A stretch of DNA of 64,000 nt from positions 1-64,000 of the forward strand of contig CAVQBG010000010.1 of NCBI GenBank assembly GCA_963710625.1, written 5' to 3'. A program made the position numbers and the translations under genes. This DNA is from Sva-07 sp963710625. Lineage in GTDB: Bacteria > Actinomycetota > Acidimicrobiia > Acidimicrobiales > Ilumatobacteraceae. Below are positions 41,914 to 52,374 of this stretch, piece after piece (position 1 is the stretch's first letter; each line of letters opens with the position of its first letter). Below the pieces are notes generated by a model. The model had not been told where the DNA came from, did not search any database, and saw only the letters and a program-made list of their open reading frames with translations.

Positions 41914-43239
41914 ATGAGACTGGTTCGGCTCGGCGCGCTCGTCGGCAGCGTCGTGCTGCTCGTCGCCACGACGGTCTCGATGTTCAACCAGCGGTCGGAG
42001 CAGCAATCCGAGCAGGAGGCCCGTGTGACGGCGACGGTGCTGATCGCGGACCAGTCCGTGCAGAGCACAATCACCCGAGCGCTCGCCGTGGTCGACGCGG
42101 CGTCGGCCGGCACCGACCCTGCGACGGTCGCGAGTTCGTTCGGCAGCGATGCCGCTGCGTGCATGATCTCCGCCGCCGACGAGCGTTGCACCGCCGGCGA
42201 TCTCACCGCCACGTCCGCGTTCGGTGACGTGGTCAGCGCCGCCGTCGAACGAGGCGGACCGGCGATCGTGGTGGACAACGCCACGGGAACACTGCTCGCC
42301 GTCGCCCGCAAGGGTGAGGTCACCACGGTGCTGCAGGTCCCGGTGGCCGCGCTCACCGGACCACTCGCGACGGCGTCGATCGAGGCGAACCGGGCGACCG
42401 TCACGATCGCCCTGACGACCGCACGAGGCCGCCCCGGCGAAGCGGGATTCGATCGGACCGGACCCACGAGCGTCGACGGCCAGGTCGTCGTGTTCGACAC
42501 GTTGGCGCTCCCAGGTGACGGCGGGTCGGTACGAGTCACGGCGGCGATCGCCGACGACGCCGGGTTGGTCGGGGAAGGTGTCGGACGTTCCCTCGTCCTG
42601 CTCGCACTGGGGAGCGTGCTGGCAGCGCTGGCCGGTTGGACATTCCTCCTCGACCGTCGGACGCTCGAGCGTCGAGCGACGACCGACGATCTCACAGGTC
42701 TTCCCAACCGACGCGAGTTCGAGCGGATGACCGACGAGCAGTTGTTGGCCGCCGAGCGGTTCAACACCGGTGTGTGCGTGATGTTGATCGACCTCAACGG
42801 CTTCAAGCAGATCAACGACACCCTGGGTCACCAGTTCGGCGATCTCGTGCTCCGGGCAGCTGCGAAACGGCTGCGTGAGGCGGTTCGTGACACCGACGTC
42901 GTCGGACGTTGGGGTGGTGACGAGTTCGTGATCCTGCTGCCGGGGGTCGAAGATGCCTCGGGCGTGCGGGCCAGCGCCGAACGCATCGGTGGACTGCTCG
43001 GCGGCACGCCGATCGCCGAGGACGTCACGATCACAGCCGCCATCGGCGCGGCGCTGTTCCCGCGCCACGGCAGCACGCTCGACGAACTCGTACGCGCCGC
43101 CGACGAGGCGATGTACGGCGCCAAGTCGACCGGTGTCGTTCACCGGCTCGCCGACGTCCACAGCGTGCAGGACGGACCCAGCTCGACGGGTCGCGGCTAC
43201 AGCGGACCGGACCGGCGTCGCACGCCCGACCACGTCTGA
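41914..43239 (+). CDS. Membrane-bound diguanylate cyclase (GGDEF domain)
   Basis: Makes cyclic di-GMP. 441 residues: N-terminal helix (LGALVGSVVLLVATTVSMF), an extracytoplasmic sensor region of about 190 residues with two Cys (AACMISAADERC), a second helix (SLVLLALGSVLAALAGWTFLL) and a GGDEF domain. The active-site motif is intact (RWGGDEF, residues 334-338), and so is the inhibitory I-site RxxD (R325-D328, RDTD) five residues upstream. Activity and product inhibition are therefore expected. No EAL domain. Confidence 0.93.
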   Translation: MRLVRLGALVGSVVLLVATTVSMFNQRSEQQSEQEARVTATVLIADQSVQSTITRALAVVDAASAGTDPATVASSFGSDAAACMISAADERCTAGDLTATSAFGDVVSAAVERGGPAIVVDNATGTLLAVARKGEVTTVLQVPVAALTGPLATASIEANRATVTIALTTARGRPGEAGFDRTGPTSVDGQVVVFDTLALPGDGGSVRVTAAIADDAGLVGEGVGRSLVLLALGSVLAALAGWTFLLDRRTLERRATTDDLTGLPNRREFERMTDEQLLAAERFNTGVCVMLIDLNGFKQINDTLGHQFGDLVLRAAAKRLREAVRDTDVVGRWGGDEFVILLPGVEDASGVRASAERIGGLLGGTPIAEDVTITAAIGAALFPRHGSTLDELVRAADEAMYGAKSTGVVHRLADVHSVQDGPSSTGRGYSGPDRRRTPDHV

Positions 43240-43274
43240 CCGCACGACCCGGGAGCGGTCCACCGGGGCTCGCA

Positions 43275-43280
43275 TACACT
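43275..43280 (+). promoter_or_regulatory. Putative leaderless -10 box TACACT for the aminotransferase/amidase operon
   Basis: TACACT, 6-nt spacer (gcggcg), then the GTG at 43287. Confidence 0.55.
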
Positions 43281-43286
43281 GCGGCG

Positions 43287-44468
43287 GTGCCTTCTCGGAA
43301 CCCGCTGACCGTCAAGCTGGCCGGATTCGGCACGACGATCTTCGCCGAGATGTCGGCGCTCGCCGTGGAGACCGGCGCCATCAACCTCGGACAGGGGTTC
43401 CCCGACACCGACGGTCCCCGTGAGGTGCTCGATGCTGCGGTCGCCGCGATCCGATCCGGCGCCAATCAGTATCCGCCCGGGCCGGGAACGATCGAACTGC
43501 GGCAGGCGATCGCCGACCACCAGCGGCGCTTCTACGGCATCGAACTCGATCCGGTCTCCGAGGTCGTGGTGACCGCCGGTGCGACCGAGGCGCTCGCCGG
43601 AGCGCTGCTCGGCATGCTCGACACCGGCGACGAGGTCGTCGTGTTCGAGCCGATGTACGACAGCTACCAGGCCGGGATCGCGCTCGCCGGCGCACGTGCC
43701 GTTCCCGTGCTCCTCACCCCTGACGAGACGGGTCGGTACGTGTTCGATCCCGACGACCTGCGGTCGGCGGTCACTGATCGCACGAAGCTGATCCTGTTGA
43801 ACACGCCGCACAACCCGACCGGCAAGGTGTTCGATCGTGCCGAGCTCGAGTCGATCGCCGAGGTGGCGCTCGACCGGGATCTGATCGTGGTCACCGACGA
43901 GGTGTACGAGCACCTCCTGTTCGACGGACGTCCCCACGTCCCGCTGGCCACGCTCCCCGGCATGTTCGACCGCACGCTCACGATCTCGTCGGGCGGCAAG
44001 ACCTTTCACACCACCGGCTGGAAGATCGGCTGGATGTCGGGTCCGGAGCCGTTGGTCACCGCTGCGAAGACCGCCAAGCAGTTCCTCACCTACGTGAACG
44101 GCGCCCCGTTCCAGCCGGCGATGGCGGTCGGCCTCGGCCTCGGCGACGACTACTTCGAGCGTCTCGCCGCCGACCTGCAGACCGCGCGCGACCACCTCGT
44201 GGGCGGCCTGCGCACCGCCGGTTTCACCACCTACGTGCCCGAGGCGACCTACTTCACCACAGTCGACATCCGACCCGTGGATCCCTCCGGGGACGGCATG
44301 GCGTTCTGCCGTTCGCTGCCCGCCCGCTGTGGTGTCGTCGCCATCCCCAACGAGGTGTTCTACGCCCGGCCCGAACACGGCCGGCACCTGGTCCGTTTCG
44401 CCTGCTGCAAACGGCTCGACGTGATCGACGCCGCAGTGGAACGTCTGGCGCTCGGAGCGGAATCGTGA
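43287..44468 (+). CDS. PLP-dependent class I/II aminotransferase (MtnE/glutamine transaminase-like)
   Basis: 393 residues, fold type I. Seen: INLGQGFPDTDGP, NQYPPGPGTIELRQAIADH, LLNTPHNPTGKVF, DEVYEHLLFDG and the PLP-lysine site SSGGKTFHTTGWKIGW. This set is typical of YbdL/kynurenine aminotransferase/N-succinyl-DAP aminotransferase relatives. It overlaps the following nitrilase-family gene by 4 bp. Aminotransferases of this group often use glutamine and make 2-oxoglutaramate, which an omega-amidase then removes; that coupling is inferred from the neighbour. Confidence 0.88.
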   Translation: MPSRNPLTVKLAGFGTTIFAEMSALAVETGAINLGQGFPDTDGPREVLDAAVAAIRSGANQYPPGPGTIELRQAIADHQRRFYGIELDPVSEVVVTAGATEALAGALLGMLDTGDEVVVFEPMYDSYQAGIALAGARAVPVLLTPDETGRYVFDPDDLRSAVTDRTKLILLNTPHNPTGKVFDRAELESIAEVALDRDLIVVTDEVYEHLLFDGRPHVPLATLPGMFDRTLTISSGGKTFHTTGWKIGWMSGPEPLVTAAKTAKQFLTYVNGAPFQPAMAVGLGLGDDYFERLAADLQTARDHLVGGLRTAGFTTYVPEATYFTTVDIRPVDPSGDGMAFCRSLPARCGVVAIPNEVFYARPEHGRHLVRFACCKRLDVIDAAVERLALGAES

Positions 44469-45244
44469 GCGCAGTGCGCGTCGCCGCGATCCAGCACGAC
44501 ATCGTCTGGCACGACCGGATGGCCAACTTCGCGCACCTCGCCCCGAAGGTCGCCGGCGCTGCGGCCTCGGGCGCTCGGGTGGTGTTGCTCACCGAGACGT
44601 TCTCGACCGGCTTCTCGTTCGACACACCGGGCATCGCCGAGCCCGAGGGCGGACTTTCGTCGTCGTTCCTGGCCGAGATGGCCGTGCAGCACGCGATGTG
44701 GGTGGGCGGATCCTGTCCCGAGGTCGCCGCAGACGCACCGGCCGACGACCAACGGCCGTCGAACGTCTTCGTGCTGGTCGCTCCCGACGGCACGCAGCAC
44801 CGGTATCGCAAGATCCACCCGTTCTCCCATGCCGACGAGGAGCGCTACGTCCGCGCCGGTGGCGACTTCGTGACCGTCGACGTCGACGGCCTGCGATGCA
44901 GCCTCTTCGTCTGCTACGACCTGCGGTTCGCCGACGAGTTCTGGGCGCTCGCCGACGGCTCCGACGCATACTTCGTCGTCGCGAACTGGCCGGAGAAGCG
45001 GCGCTTGCACTGGTCGACCCTGCTGCGGGCGCGGGCGATCGAGAACCAGGCGTACGTCGTGGGGGTCAACCGTGTCGGGTCCGGTGGCGGCCTCGACTAC
45101 TCCGGCGACAGCGCGATCATCGATCCGCTCGGCGAGGTGCTCGCCACCGGGGCCGGCGTCGAGACCGTGCTGCTGGCCGACCTCGACCCCGCGCACGTCT
45201 CGTCGACCCGCGACCACTTCCGCTTCCTCCAGGACCGCCGCTGA
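44465..45244 (+). CDS. Carbon-nitrogen hydrolase, likely omega-amidase (Nit2-like)
   Basis: 259 residues, nitrilase superfamily with the Glu-Lys-Cys triad: LLTETFSTGF (Glu), YRKIHPFSHADE (Lys) and LFVCYDLRFADEFW (Cys). The CYDLRF active site and length fit the omega-amidase/YafV group. GTG 44465 overlaps the aminotransferase stop by 4 bp. Predicted to hydrolyse 2-oxoglutaramate or 2-oxosuccinamate to the 2-oxoacid and ammonia, pulling the transamination forward. Confidence 0.88.
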   Translation: MSAVRVAAIQHDIVWHDRMANFAHLAPKVAGAAASGARVVLLTETFSTGFSFDTPGIAEPEGGLSSSFLAEMAVQHAMWVGGSCPEVAADAPADDQRPSNVFVLVAPDGTQHRYRKIHPFSHADEERYVRAGGDFVTVDVDGLRCSLFVCYDLRFADEFWALADGSDAYFVVANWPEKRRLHWSTLLRARAIENQAYVVGVNRVGSGGGLDYSGDSAIIDPLGEVLATGAGVETVLLADLDPAHVSSTRDHFRFLQDRR

Positions 45245-45247
45245 CCG

Positions 45248-45294
45248 TTCTCGTGAACCCGTGCGCGTCCAGAGCGCGCACGAGTTCACGAGAA
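45248..45294. terminator. Long inverted repeat between convergent genes, likely bidirectional terminator
   Basis: Two 21-nt arms (45248-45268 and 45274-45294) pair with two mismatches that are G-T compatible, around a 5-nt loop (ccaga). It begins 4 bp after the amidase stop, and the right arm overlaps the last codons of the GNAT gene. Confidence 0.7.
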
Positions 45295-45813
45295 GCGGGT
45301 GACGGGGCGCATCTGCATCGACACGCGGATGCCGTACGGCGTGTCCTGCTGGCCGACCTCGGCGAAGCCGAGCCCGGTGTGGAAGCGCAGTGAGCCCTCG
45401 TTCGGCGGATCGACGTTGATCTCGAGCGCAAGGTGGCCGGCGCCGTCGAGTTCCGACATTCGCCGGTCGACCTCGCCGTAGAGGAGCGTGCCGATCCCGC
45501 GACCACGGAACCGCGCATCGACCGCCACACGGTCGAGGTACATGAACTCGCGGTACCGGCTCGTGAACCAGCGGTAGTTGACCGAGTCGTACGTCGACTC
45601 GGCGCCGAGCACCAGACAGAAGCCCGCCACGACGTCGTCGACCGCGGCCACCAGTGCGATCGGGCTCTCGCCGACGATGAACGCCATCCGCCCCTCGTCG
45701 ACCGAGCCGACCTCGGGTGTGTTCTCCTGGTTGATCTCGAGGATCCGGGCGAGGTCGGACGGCTCGACGTCGCGCACCGCGACGCCGTCGGACGGGGACG
45801 GGTTCGAACTCAT
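45286..45813 (-). CDS. GNAT-family N-acetyltransferase
   Basis: 175 residues. Acetyl-CoA-binding motif A: EFMYLDRVAVDARFRGRGIGTLLYGEVDRRM, with RGRGIG matching Q/RxxGxG/A. The C-terminal LALEINVDPPNEGSLRFHTGLGFAEVG is the usual motif B. Acceptor substrate unknown. ATG 45813 lies 7 nt after TACGGT. Confidence 0.88.
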   Translation of the reverse strand: MSSNPSPSDGVAVRDVEPSDLARILEINQENTPEVGSVDEGRMAFIVGESPIALVAAVDDVVAGFCLVLGAESTYDSVNYRWFTSRYREFMYLDRVAVDARFRGRGIGTLLYGEVDRRMSELDGAGHLALEINVDPPNEGSLRFHTGLGFAEVGQQDTPYGIRVSMQMRPVTRFS

Positions 45814-45820
45814 CGGCCGC

Positions 45821-45826
45821 ACCGTA
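45821..45826 (-). promoter_or_regulatory. Putative leaderless -10 box TACGGT for the GNAT gene
   Basis: TACGGT, 7-nt spacer (gcggccg), then the ATG at 45813. Confidence 0.55.
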
Positions 45827-45921
45827 TTGCGGCCGACGGGGGTTCGGCGGAGACGGGCGACGACGGCGGGCAGCGCCGGGCCGTGCAGAGAAAGGCATTG
45901 GTGGTGCTCGTCGCCGTGCCG

Positions 45922-45927
45922 TACCGT
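45922..45927 (+). promoter_or_regulatory. Putative leaderless -10 box TACCGT for the DrrAB-like operon
   Basis: TACCGT, 7-nt spacer (ccccgac), then the GTG at 45935. Confidence 0.55.
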
Positions 45928-45934
45928 CCCCGAC

Positions 45935-46873
<939 letters not shown>

Positions 46874-46876
46874 GCG

Positions 46877-47659
46877 ATGTCGACGCCCACCACGATCCGG
46901 GTCTGGGAGAGCCAGGCCGCCGTCTACCGCAAGATCTGGCACTCGCATGTGCTGCTCGCCTTCGTGCAGCCGCTGTTGTACCTGGTCGGTTTCGGGCTCG
47001 GCGTCGGTGCGCTCGTCGACGACAACGCCGCCTCGATCGCATCGCTCGGCGGGATCACCTACTTCGAGTACCTGGCCCCGGCGTTGCTCGCAACGACGGC
47101 GATGATCAGCGCCGGCCAGGCGTCGCTCTGGGAGGTGCTCGACGGGTTCCAGTGGAGCAACCGCTACCGCGCGATGGCCGCGACACCGCTCGGTCCGGGT
47201 GATGTCGCCAACGGGCTTGCGCTGTGGCACGCCACACGTACCGCGATCGGCGTCACCGGGGTCGCCGCCGTCCTGGCGTTGTTCCAGGAGACCCGTAGCT
47301 GGGGGCTGCTGGTGGCGATCCCGGTCGCCGTGCTCACCGGGCTCGCGTTCGCGCTGCCGATCTCTGCGTGGTCGGCGACGAGGACGAACGGCGCGTCGTT
47401 CCCGATCGTGATCCGATTCGGGCTGCTGCCGATGTTCCTGTTCGGCGGGGCATTCTTTCCCGTCGATCAACTGCCGGGGTGGCTCCAGCCGGTCGCCGAC
47501 GTCACGCCGTTGTGGCACGGCATCGAGTTGTGTCGTGGGGCGGTGATCGCATCGGTCGATCCGGGCAACGTGGTGGTCCACCTCGCCGTGCTGTTCGCCT
47601 ACGTCACCGGCGGTTGGCTCGCATGCCGCGCCACGTTCACCAGGAGGCTGCAGCCGTGA
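46877..47659 (+). CDS. ABC-2-type exporter membrane protein, first subunit
   Basis: 260 residues, six transmembrane segments including LLAFVQPLLYLVGFGLGVGAL, the ABC-2 motif region FGGAFFPVDQLPGWLQPVADVTPLWHGIEL, and a C-terminal helix. It starts 3 bp after the ATPase stop and overlaps the next permease by 4 bp, so a heterodimeric membrane pore is likely. Confidence 0.87.
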   Translation: MSTPTTIRVWESQAAVYRKIWHSHVLLAFVQPLLYLVGFGLGVGALVDDNAASIASLGGITYFEYLAPALLATTAMISAGQASLWEVLDGFQWSNRYRAMAATPLGPGDVANGLALWHATRTAIGVTGVAAVLALFQETRSWGLLVAIPVAVLTGLAFALPISAWSATRTNGASFPIVIRFGLLPMFLFGGAFFPVDQLPGWLQPVADVTPLWHGIELCRGAVIASVDPGNVVVHLAVLFAYVTGGWLACRATFTRRLQP

Positions 47660-48489
47660 CCGACACCGCTGCACCGCCCGTGGCGCGAGCCCCTCGTCGC
47701 TCGACGGCACTCCGGATCGTGCCGTTGTTCACCGCTCGGCGACCGCACCGGATGATCGAGCGGGCGGTGATGTTCTACCGGAACGCCTGGGTCCTGCTGG
47801 TGTCGGGGTTCTTCGAGCCGCTGCTGTACCTGCTGTCGGTGCAGGTCGGTTTCGCCGCGCTCGTCGGCGACATCACCGTCGACGGGCAGAGCTACGACTA
47901 TGCGACGTTCGTCGCGCCCGGGCTCCTGGCCGTTGCTGCGATGAACGGGGCGATCTTCGACGCCACCGGCAACGTGTTCGAGAAGCTGCGCCACACGAAG
48001 CTCTACGACACCGTGCTCGCCACGCCGATGACCGTCGCCGACGTCGCCGTCGGCGAGATCATGTTCGCCGTGATCCGGGGCACGATCTACTCGGTCGCGT
48101 TCGTGGTGACGATGTGGATCCTCCGGCTGGTCGGCTCGCCGCTGATCGTGCTGGCGATCCCGGCGTGCATGCTGATCGGGTTCACCTTCGCATCGCTCGG
48201 CATGGCGTACACCACCTACATGCGGGCGTGGTCCGACCTCGAGTACGTCAACGCGGTCACCTTGCCGCTGCTGCTGTTCTCAGCGACGTTCTACCCGGTG
48301 TCGAGCTACGGCGAGTGGGGCTGGCTCGTGCAGCTCAGCCCGCTGTACCACGGCGTGGTGATCGTGCGGGGCTGCAATCTCGGCCAACTGGAATGGAGCA
48401 TGCTCGGCAACGCTGGTGTGCTCGTCGCCCTCGCGCTCGTCGGTCTGGCGATCACCGCCCGGCGCATCGACGGCCTCCTCCTGCGCTGA
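47656..48489 (+). CDS. ABC-2-type exporter membrane protein, second subunit
   Basis: 277 residues, six transmembrane segments. After a hydrophilic N-terminus of about 30 residues: NAWVLLVSGFFEPLLYLLSVQ, the ABC-2 core (YDTVLATPMTVADVAVGEI) and the C-terminal pattern LLFSATFYPVSSYGEWGWLVQLSPLYHGV. GTG 47656 overlaps the previous stop. Paralogue of the preceding gene. Confidence 0.87.
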   Translation: MTDTAAPPVARAPRRSTALRIVPLFTARRPHRMIERAVMFYRNAWVLLVSGFFEPLLYLLSVQVGFAALVGDITVDGQSYDYATFVAPGLLAVAAMNGAIFDATGNVFEKLRHTKLYDTVLATPMTVADVAVGEIMFAVIRGTIYSVAFVVTMWILRLVGSPLIVLAIPACMLIGFTFASLGMAYTTYMRAWSDLEYVNAVTLPLLLFSATFYPVSSYGEWGWLVQLSPLYHGVVIVRGCNLGQLEWSMLGNAGVLVALALVGLAITARRIDGLLLR

Positions 48490-48574
48490 CCGAGCACGTT
48501 CGGAACGGCGCGGCCGAAGAGCGAGCGCGCAGAACGGTGACGGGAACGACATCGCCCTGCCACCGAACCCCTCC

Positions 48575-48580
48575 TAGGCT
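48575..48580 (+). promoter_or_regulatory. Putative leaderless -10 box TAGGCT for msrA
   Basis: TAGGCT, 6-nt spacer (ggtttc), then the ATG at 48587. Confidence 0.6.
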
Positions 48581-48586
48581 GGTTTC

Positions 48587-49243
<657 letters not shown>

Positions 49244-49280
49244 CAGCCGGCCTCCCACCCCCAAAGCCCGAAATCCTGCG

Positions 49281-49316
49281 GAATCGGGTCGCGGAGCGAC
49301 CGATTCTCGCGATTTT
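49281..49316. terminator. Hairpin terminator between convergent msrA and CoA-transferase genes
   Basis: GAATCGGGTCGC (49281-49292) pairs with GCGACCGATTC (49296-49306) with one bulged base around a 3-nt loop; ATTTTT follows at 49311-49316. Outer flanks extend the pairing weakly. Confidence 0.75.
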
Positions 49317-49337
49317 TCGGGGTTCGGTCGAGGCGGG

Positions 49338-50465
49338 TCAGGTCCAGCCGGCGTGGCGGATGGCGTCGCCGTCGGCGTCGAGCTGACGGCCGGACCACCG
49401 CAGGGAGCCCGGCGTCGCCGACAGCCGGGCGATCAGGCCCTGCATCGGTGTGCCGTCGACGGAGGTGATCGCCGCTCGAGCGGCATAGTGCTCGTCGCCG
49501 GCGATGTCGGCCATGTCGTACACCGGGCCGATCGCCGCCTCGGCCGCGGTGAACGCGTCGAGCACCTCGCCCTGGGTCCGGTCGGCGCACCAGTCACTCA
49601 TCACCTGCTCGAGTTCGAGGCGGTGCTCGGTCCGCCCCTCGAACGTGTCGAAACGCTCGTCGTCGGCCACGCCGAGCACGCCCATCACGCGGGCGGCCAC
49701 GGAGTCGCTGCTCGTCGACACCGCGACCCATCGGCCGTCGCTGCACCGATACGTCCCTCTCGGCACCGTGTACGGCAGCCCCGCGCCGAGGCGTGGTTGC
49801 TGCTCGCCGGTCACCCCGTACAGCGACGCCAAGGGCCCCATCATCTGGAACATCGTCTCGAGGAGGTTCGCATCGACCACCTGTCCCACACCCGAGTGCA
49901 ACGCCACCATCGTGGCGAACGCGGCGGCGAGCCCGGTCACCTCGTCGGTGAGCGCGATCGGTGGGAGCAGCGGTTGGCCGTCGGGCTCTCCGCTGAGCGC
50001 CGCGAGCCCCGACATCGCCTCGGCGATCGTCGCGAAGCCCGGCCGTGACGCGTACGGCCCGTCCTGGCCGAACCCGCTGATCCTGGTCATCACCAGATCC
50101 GGGTTGCGTGCCAGCAGAACGTCCGGCCCGAGGCCGAGCCGCTCCATCGTCCCGGGCCGCGAGTTCTCCACCAGGACGTGCGCGTCGTCGACGAGCCGGA
50201 GCAGCAGCTCGCGGTCGGCGTCTTCCTTCACATCGAGCACGACGGTGCGCTTGTTCCGGTTGACGAGCTTCCACCACAGCCCCTCGCCGTCGCGGGGATC
50301 CCGCCACGCCATGCCGCGCAGGCTGTCGCCCCCGGGCCGTTCGACCTTGATGACATCGGCCCCGAAGTCGGCCAGGTAGCGAGCGCAGTTCGGCCCGGCG
50401 AGCACGGTCGACATGTCGATCACCCGCAGGTCGCTCAGCGGCGGCCGCGACGGCGGGGAGGTCAC
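49338..50465 (-). CDS. Family III CoA-transferase (CaiB/BaiF)
   Basis: 375 residues. LRVIDMSTVLAGPNCARYLADFGADVIKVERPGGDSLR is the family opening, including the position of the catalytic Asp further on (LTDEVTGLAAAFA / DANLLETM region). GFATIAEAMSGLAALSGEPD and PRGTYRCSDGRWVAVS are typical. Transfers CoA between carboxylic acids or acts as an acyl-CoA racemase relative. GTG 50465 overlaps the upstream aminotransferase stop by 4 bp. Substrate unknown. Confidence 0.9.
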   Translation of the reverse strand: MTSPPSRPPLSDLRVIDMSTVLAGPNCARYLADFGADVIKVERPGGDSLRGMAWRDPRDGEGLWWKLVNRNKRTVVLDVKEDADRELLLRLVDDAHVLVENSRPGTMERLGLGPDVLLARNPDLVMTRISGFGQDGPYASRPGFATIAEAMSGLAALSGEPDGQPLLPPIALTDEVTGLAAAFATMVALHSGVGQVVDANLLETMFQMMGPLASLYGVTGEQQPRLGAGLPYTVPRGTYRCSDGRWVAVSTSSDSVAARVMGVLGVADDERFDTFEGRTEHRLELEQVMSDWCADRTQGEVLDAFTAAEAAIGPVYDMADIAGDEHYAARAAITSVDGTPMQGLIARLSATPGSLRWSGRQLDADGDAIRHAGWT

Positions 50466-51597
50466 GGCCGCCACCCGGCGAGCAGCTCACACGCCTCCGC
50501 CAGGTCGCTGCCTGCGCCGGCGTACGAGAACCGGACGTACTCGTGGCCCCGCGCCAGGTCGAAGTCGATACCCGACGTGGCGGCGACGCCCACCTCGTGC
50601 AGCCACCGCCGGGTGAGTTCCAGCGAGTCGATGCCGAGCGCCGTCGTGAGGTGCGGGACGTGGGCGTACACGTAGAACGCCCCGTCGGCGGGAGCGAGCT
50701 CGGTGATCCCGGCCGCGGTGAGGCCGTCGATGACGACGTGGCGGTTCGCCCGGTAGCGGGCGACGTGCCCCTCGAGTTCCACGGTCGCATCGAGTGCCGC
50801 GAGCGCGGCGACCTGGGAGACGTGCGGCGCACAGATGTACAGGTTCTGTTGCAGCCGTTCGACCGTGTCGACGATGTTGTCGGGCACCACGAGCCAGCCC
50901 ACGCGCCAGCCCGTCATCGACCAGTACTTCGAGAAGCTGTTGACCACGATGGCGTCCGGTTCGTGGTCGAGCACCTTCGGCGCCGGCTCGCTCTCGACGA
51001 TGCCGTGGTAGATCTCGTCGGCCACGACCGCGATGTCTCGCCGCGGCACGCCGAGGTCACCTCTTCGAGCGCAGCTGCACTGAGGATCGTGCCCGTCGGG
51101 TTCGAGGGCGAGGCCAGCACCAGCCCGTCGAGGGGCCCGGCCCGTTCGAGGTGGCCGGCAGTCGGGGCCCACCGTGAGTCCGGACCCACCGGGATGGCGA
51201 CCGGCGTCATCCCCAGCGCGATCAGGGCATTGCGGTAGCACGGGTAGCCGGGCTCGAGCACCCCGATGCGATCGCCGGGTTCGAACAGCGTGAGGAACGC
51301 GAGGGTGAACCCCGCCGAGGCGCCGGCCACCACCAGGATCCTGCTCGCGTCGACGTGTTCACGTTCGGCGAGGCGCCGTCGCAACGGCTGCAGGCCGGCT
51401 GCGTTCGTGTAACCGAGCGGCGCATCGAGGTGCTCCCGGACGGCGTCGCGGGCGAGCACCGGCAGCGGCGTCGACGGCTGCCCGACCTCCAGATGCAGGA
51501 TTCGACGCCCCGACGCCTCCAGCGCGCTCGCCTCCCGGCTCATCGCCATGGCGTGGAACGGCGGCACGCCGGTGGCACGGACGGCGGCCTCGATCAC
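50462..51597 (-). CDS. PLP-dependent class I/II aminotransferase, one frameshift
   Basis: The first frame, from GTG 51597, gives FHAMAMSREASALEASGRRI, LGYTNAAGLQPLRRRLAERE and LVLASPSNPTGTILSAAALEE. Near 51045 one base is missing; the next frame continues with RRDIAVVADEIYHGIVE and the PLP-lysine site VNSFSKYWSMTGWRVGWLV down to 50462. The joined product is about 378 residues, the family's normal length, so the break may be a sequencing error. Operon with the CoA-transferase. Confidence 0.82.
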
Positions 51598-51695
51598 CCG
51601 CCGATTGTCTCATCCGAGCGTTCGCTCCGTGCAATCCCGCCGGCGCCCGGATGCACGGACCTTGCCGGGTTCTTGACCCGCACCTCACCTGCCAC

Positions 51696-51724
51696 TGACA
51701 GTGAGCAACCTAACGTTGTGGGTG
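51696..51724 (+). promoter_or_regulatory. Shared promoter block upstream of the first pilin-like operon
   Basis: TGACAGTGA (51696), CCTAACGT (51709, containing -10-like TAACGT) and TGGGTG (51719). The same three blocks with identical spacing recur at 53029-53057. A TTCTTGAC lies 26 bp upstream. Confidence 0.6.
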
Positions 51725-51774
51725 TTCAAACGCCATCCGTCGGCGTTTGCCTCAAGAAATCGGAAAGAGTGCCG

Positions 51775-52374
51775 ATGACCAGTTCGATGAGCAAGCCTCC
51801 CGAACCGGAGCACAGCGCGAGGTTCCGGCTCGCCACAACCGCCGAACACGACGCCTCCGTCTCCGCCGACACAGCCCCGGTCGATCGCGGCGTCAGCCTG
51901 ATCGAGATCATCATCGGCATCACATTGATGAGCACGGTCGTGGTTGCGGTGCTCTCGGCGGTGGCCGTCACGGCGACGGCGACTTCGTACGAACGCGACC
52001 ACGCGAAGGCGCAGCAGTGGTTGCAGGCGGCCATCGGTGTGATCGAGGCGGTCGACTTCGAAAGTTGCGACCCTGCGGTGATCACGGGCGCCAACGTGCA
52101 GCAGGCCTACCAGGATGCGGTCACCGTCGGTCGCGTCGACACCAACGGTGACGGCGTGATCAACGCCGACGACGGCGCCCAGCGGCCCTGGCAATACGAC
52201 GGGGTCCTCACCGTCGCGGTGCCCGAGGTCTGGAACGGGTCGCAGTACGTGCCGTTCGATTCCCAGACGGTGTGTTACGACCAGCAACGTCTGCGCCAGC
52301 AGCTCGTGCGCCTGGTGGTCAATCACCCGAGCGGTGTCGAGGAATCGGTGGAGATGATCAAAGTTGACCGCTGA
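51775..52374 (+). CDS. Type IV prepilin-like protein 1
   Basis: 199 residues. A hydrophilic leader of 39 residues ends in DRG before VSLIEIIIGITLMSTVVVAVL: a prepilin peptidase site (G39/V40) with Glu at +5 and a hydrophobic helix. The C-terminal domain contains VGRVDTNGDGVINADDGAQ, which looks like a calcium-binding DxNGDG loop, and two Cys. Probably a minor pilin or pseudopilin; no assembly ATPase or prepilin peptidase lies nearby. GGAAAGAG precedes the ATG. Confidence 0.85.
   Translation: MTSSMSKPPEPEHSARFRLATTAEHDASVSADTAPVDRGVSLIEIIIGITLMSTVVVAVLSAVAVTATATSYERDHAKAQQWLQAAIGVIEAVDFESCDPAVITGANVQQAYQDAVTVGRVDTNGDGVINADDGAQRPWQYDGVLTVAVPEVWNGSQYVPFDSQTVCYDQQRLRQQLVRLVVNHPSGVEESVEMIKVDR

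Noticed and set aside
51640..51775. Riboswitch (for example cyclic di-GMP type) upstream of pilin 1
   Set aside because: No conserved GEMM core or stable aptamer-like fold could be recognised; the similarity to 53029-53057 is better explained by a shared promoter block.
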